A stretch of DNA of 5,711 nt from a bacterium (GTDB lineage: Bacteria > Patescibacteriota > Minisyncoccia > Phycocordibacterales > JAUSIJ01). A model generated the notes under the pieces. It had not been told where the DNA came from and searched no databases. It saw only the letters and a program-made list of their open reading frames with translations. A program made the translations under genes and the position numbers. Location: assembly GCA_030647855.1 (NCBI GenBank), contig JAUSIJ010000013.1:1-5711 (forward strand), written 5' to 3'. Of this stretch, positions 5,017-5,711 are shown piece after piece. How positions within the stretch are numbered: position 1 is the stretch's first letter; each line of letters starts with the position of its first letter.

Positions 5017-5327
5017 CAACATACACATTAGCCATCGATTTAAAAAAATACATGAGCCTCATACTTATTACGCTTTTTGTCATGCTTGTTCTTTTGTACA
5101 CACTGCTCGTTAACATGACATATATGAGTGCCGCTCGAAGGGAGAAGCTTGTAGAGACCAATGCCGCCTTGTCGGGAGAGCTCGCCGATCTCGAGTTCTC
5201 ACTGGTTAGTGCCCGAAGCGCGGTCAGTCTCGAAATGGCGTATGCACGAGGGTTTAAGGAAGTAAAGCCAGAGTATGCTTCAAGGAAATCGATCGGCCAG
5301 GCGCTTACGGTAAGAAATGAAATCTAG
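5013..5327 (+). CDS. Small bitopic membrane protein, probable FtsL-like division protein
   Basis: This 104-residue protein has a short N-terminal tail (1-13), one strongly hydrophobic segment (about 14-34, MSLILITLFVMLVLLYTLLV) and an extracytoplasmic part with a likely coiled coil (about 40-75, rich in A, E and L). The architecture, size and position between rsmH and ftsI match FtsL, which with FtsB/DivIC activates the FtsWI septal synthase. Sequence similarity to known FtsL cannot be shown by eye, as this family diverges fast, so the name rests on topology and gene order. The start overlaps the rsmH stop by 4 bases (ATGA). The C-terminus overlaps the ftsI start by 11 bases. Confidence 0.75.
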   Translation: MTTYTLAIDLKKYMSLILITLFVMLVLLYTLLVNMTYMSAARREKLVETNAALSGELADLEFSLVSARSAVSLEMAYARGFKEVKPEYASRKSIGQALTVRNEI

Positions 5328-5711
5328 TGCGGTACAGAAAATCAGAGTCCTCTCCTTCGGCATACTGGCGCTTGGGTTCGTCCTTGTGTCAAAACTCTAC
5401 CTTGTGCAGTTGGTTCATAGCGATGTCTACGAGGAACAGGCTGAGCGACAATATGTTCGTCCGGCCGGTAGCATTTTTAACCGTGGCACAATCTATTTTG
5501 AAACAAAGGACAATGTTTTAGTTCCGGCCGCTGCGCTTAAGACCGGCTTTACCATAGCACTGAACCCGAAGCTTGTTGTAGAGCCGGAGAATACCTACGA
5601 AAAACTGTCAGCCATTATCTCCGTGGATCGGGATTTTTTTGCGGAAAAAGTGGGTAAAAAAGATGATCCTTATGAGGAGATTATCCGACGGGTGCCGGAA
5701 GAAGCGGCCCT
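5317..5711 (+). CDS. ftsI: FtsI-type penicillin-binding protein, N-terminal part; 3' end outside window
   Basis: An open frame runs from the ATG at 5317 to the window end (131 codons), overlapping the FtsL-like gene by 11 bases. It begins MKSSAVQKIRVLSFGI, with one membrane segment at about residues 10-31, followed by YLVQLVHSDVYEEQAERQY, the typical start of a class B PBP after its anchor. This agrees with FtsI/PBP3, the septal transpeptidase, as does the position after rsmH and the FtsL-like gene. The usual RGxIxDRNG segment is degenerate here (AGSIFNRGTIYFETKDN), keeping only the outline. The transpeptidase domain and its catalytic motifs lie beyond the window, so the assignment rests on the N-terminus and gene order. 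The first motif-like residues occur close enough to the ATG to support this start; no strong Shine-Dalgarno is seen. Confidence 0.85.
   Translation, partial: MKSSAVQKIRVLSFGILALGFVLVSKLYLVQLVHSDVYEEQAERQYVRPAGSIFNRGTIYFETKDNVLVPAAALKTGFTIALNPKLVVEPENTYEKLSAIISVDRDFFAEKVGKKDDPYEEIIRRVPEEAA

Noticed and set aside
5327..5521. 64-residue plus-strand frame after the FtsL-like gene
   Set aside because: It is an alternative frame within the FtsI N-terminus, which shows the membrane anchor and PBP-type sequence.

Overview
The window looks like chromosomal housekeeping DNA from a bacterium, most likely a member of the Candidate Phyla Radiation (Patescibacteria, Parcubacteria-like). This is an inference from protein style: compact genes, a minimal division cluster beginning mraZ-rsmH-ftsL-ftsI, a very small free-standing sigma region 4 protein, and divergent motifs in RsmH and FtsI. 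UGA serves as the stop of rsmH, so nothing suggests the UGA=Gly code of some CPR lineages. No mobile-element gene, CRISPR array, tRNA or rRNA was seen.

Layout. (1) 1-746 (+): the C-terminal transpeptidase part of a PBP2-type (MrdA) elongasome enzyme, cut by the window start. (2) 747-1004: a gene-free spacer full of inverted repeats, ending in a good greA promoter (TTGACT-17-TAGAAT). (3) 1005-2934 (+): greA (transcript cleavage factor) and lysS (class II lysyl-tRNA synthetase), 7 bases apart and presumably co-transcribed. (4) 2995-3336 (-): a 113-residue protein that is only sigma-70 region 4, with its own near-consensus promoter, strong Shine-Dalgarno and intrinsic terminator; it converges on lysS. 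(5) 3337-3688: a divergent regulatory spacer holding the minus-strand promoter with a palindrome over its -35, 9-mers resembling DnaA boxes, two further inverted repeats, the mraZ promoter (TTGGTC-17-TATAAT), MraZ-box direct repeats and a leader hairpin. (6) 3689-5711 (+): the start of the division and cell wall (dcw) cluster, mraZ, rsmH, an FtsL-like bitopic protein and the N-terminus of ftsI, all with overlapping start and stop codons.

How the genes work together. The plus-strand genes serve peptidoglycan synthesis in elongation (PBP2) and division (FtsL-like, FtsI), ribosome maturation (RsmH), transcription elongation (GreA) and translation (LysRS). MraZ probably represses its own operon through the repeats next to its promoter. 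All three promoters have exact 17-base spacers and look like housekeeping sigma promoters. The most unusual items are the sigma-region-4-only gene, which appears intact rather than a broken rpoD, and the mrdA-greA spacer, where one segment can pair with either of two distant partners and the second pairing covers the greA -35 element.
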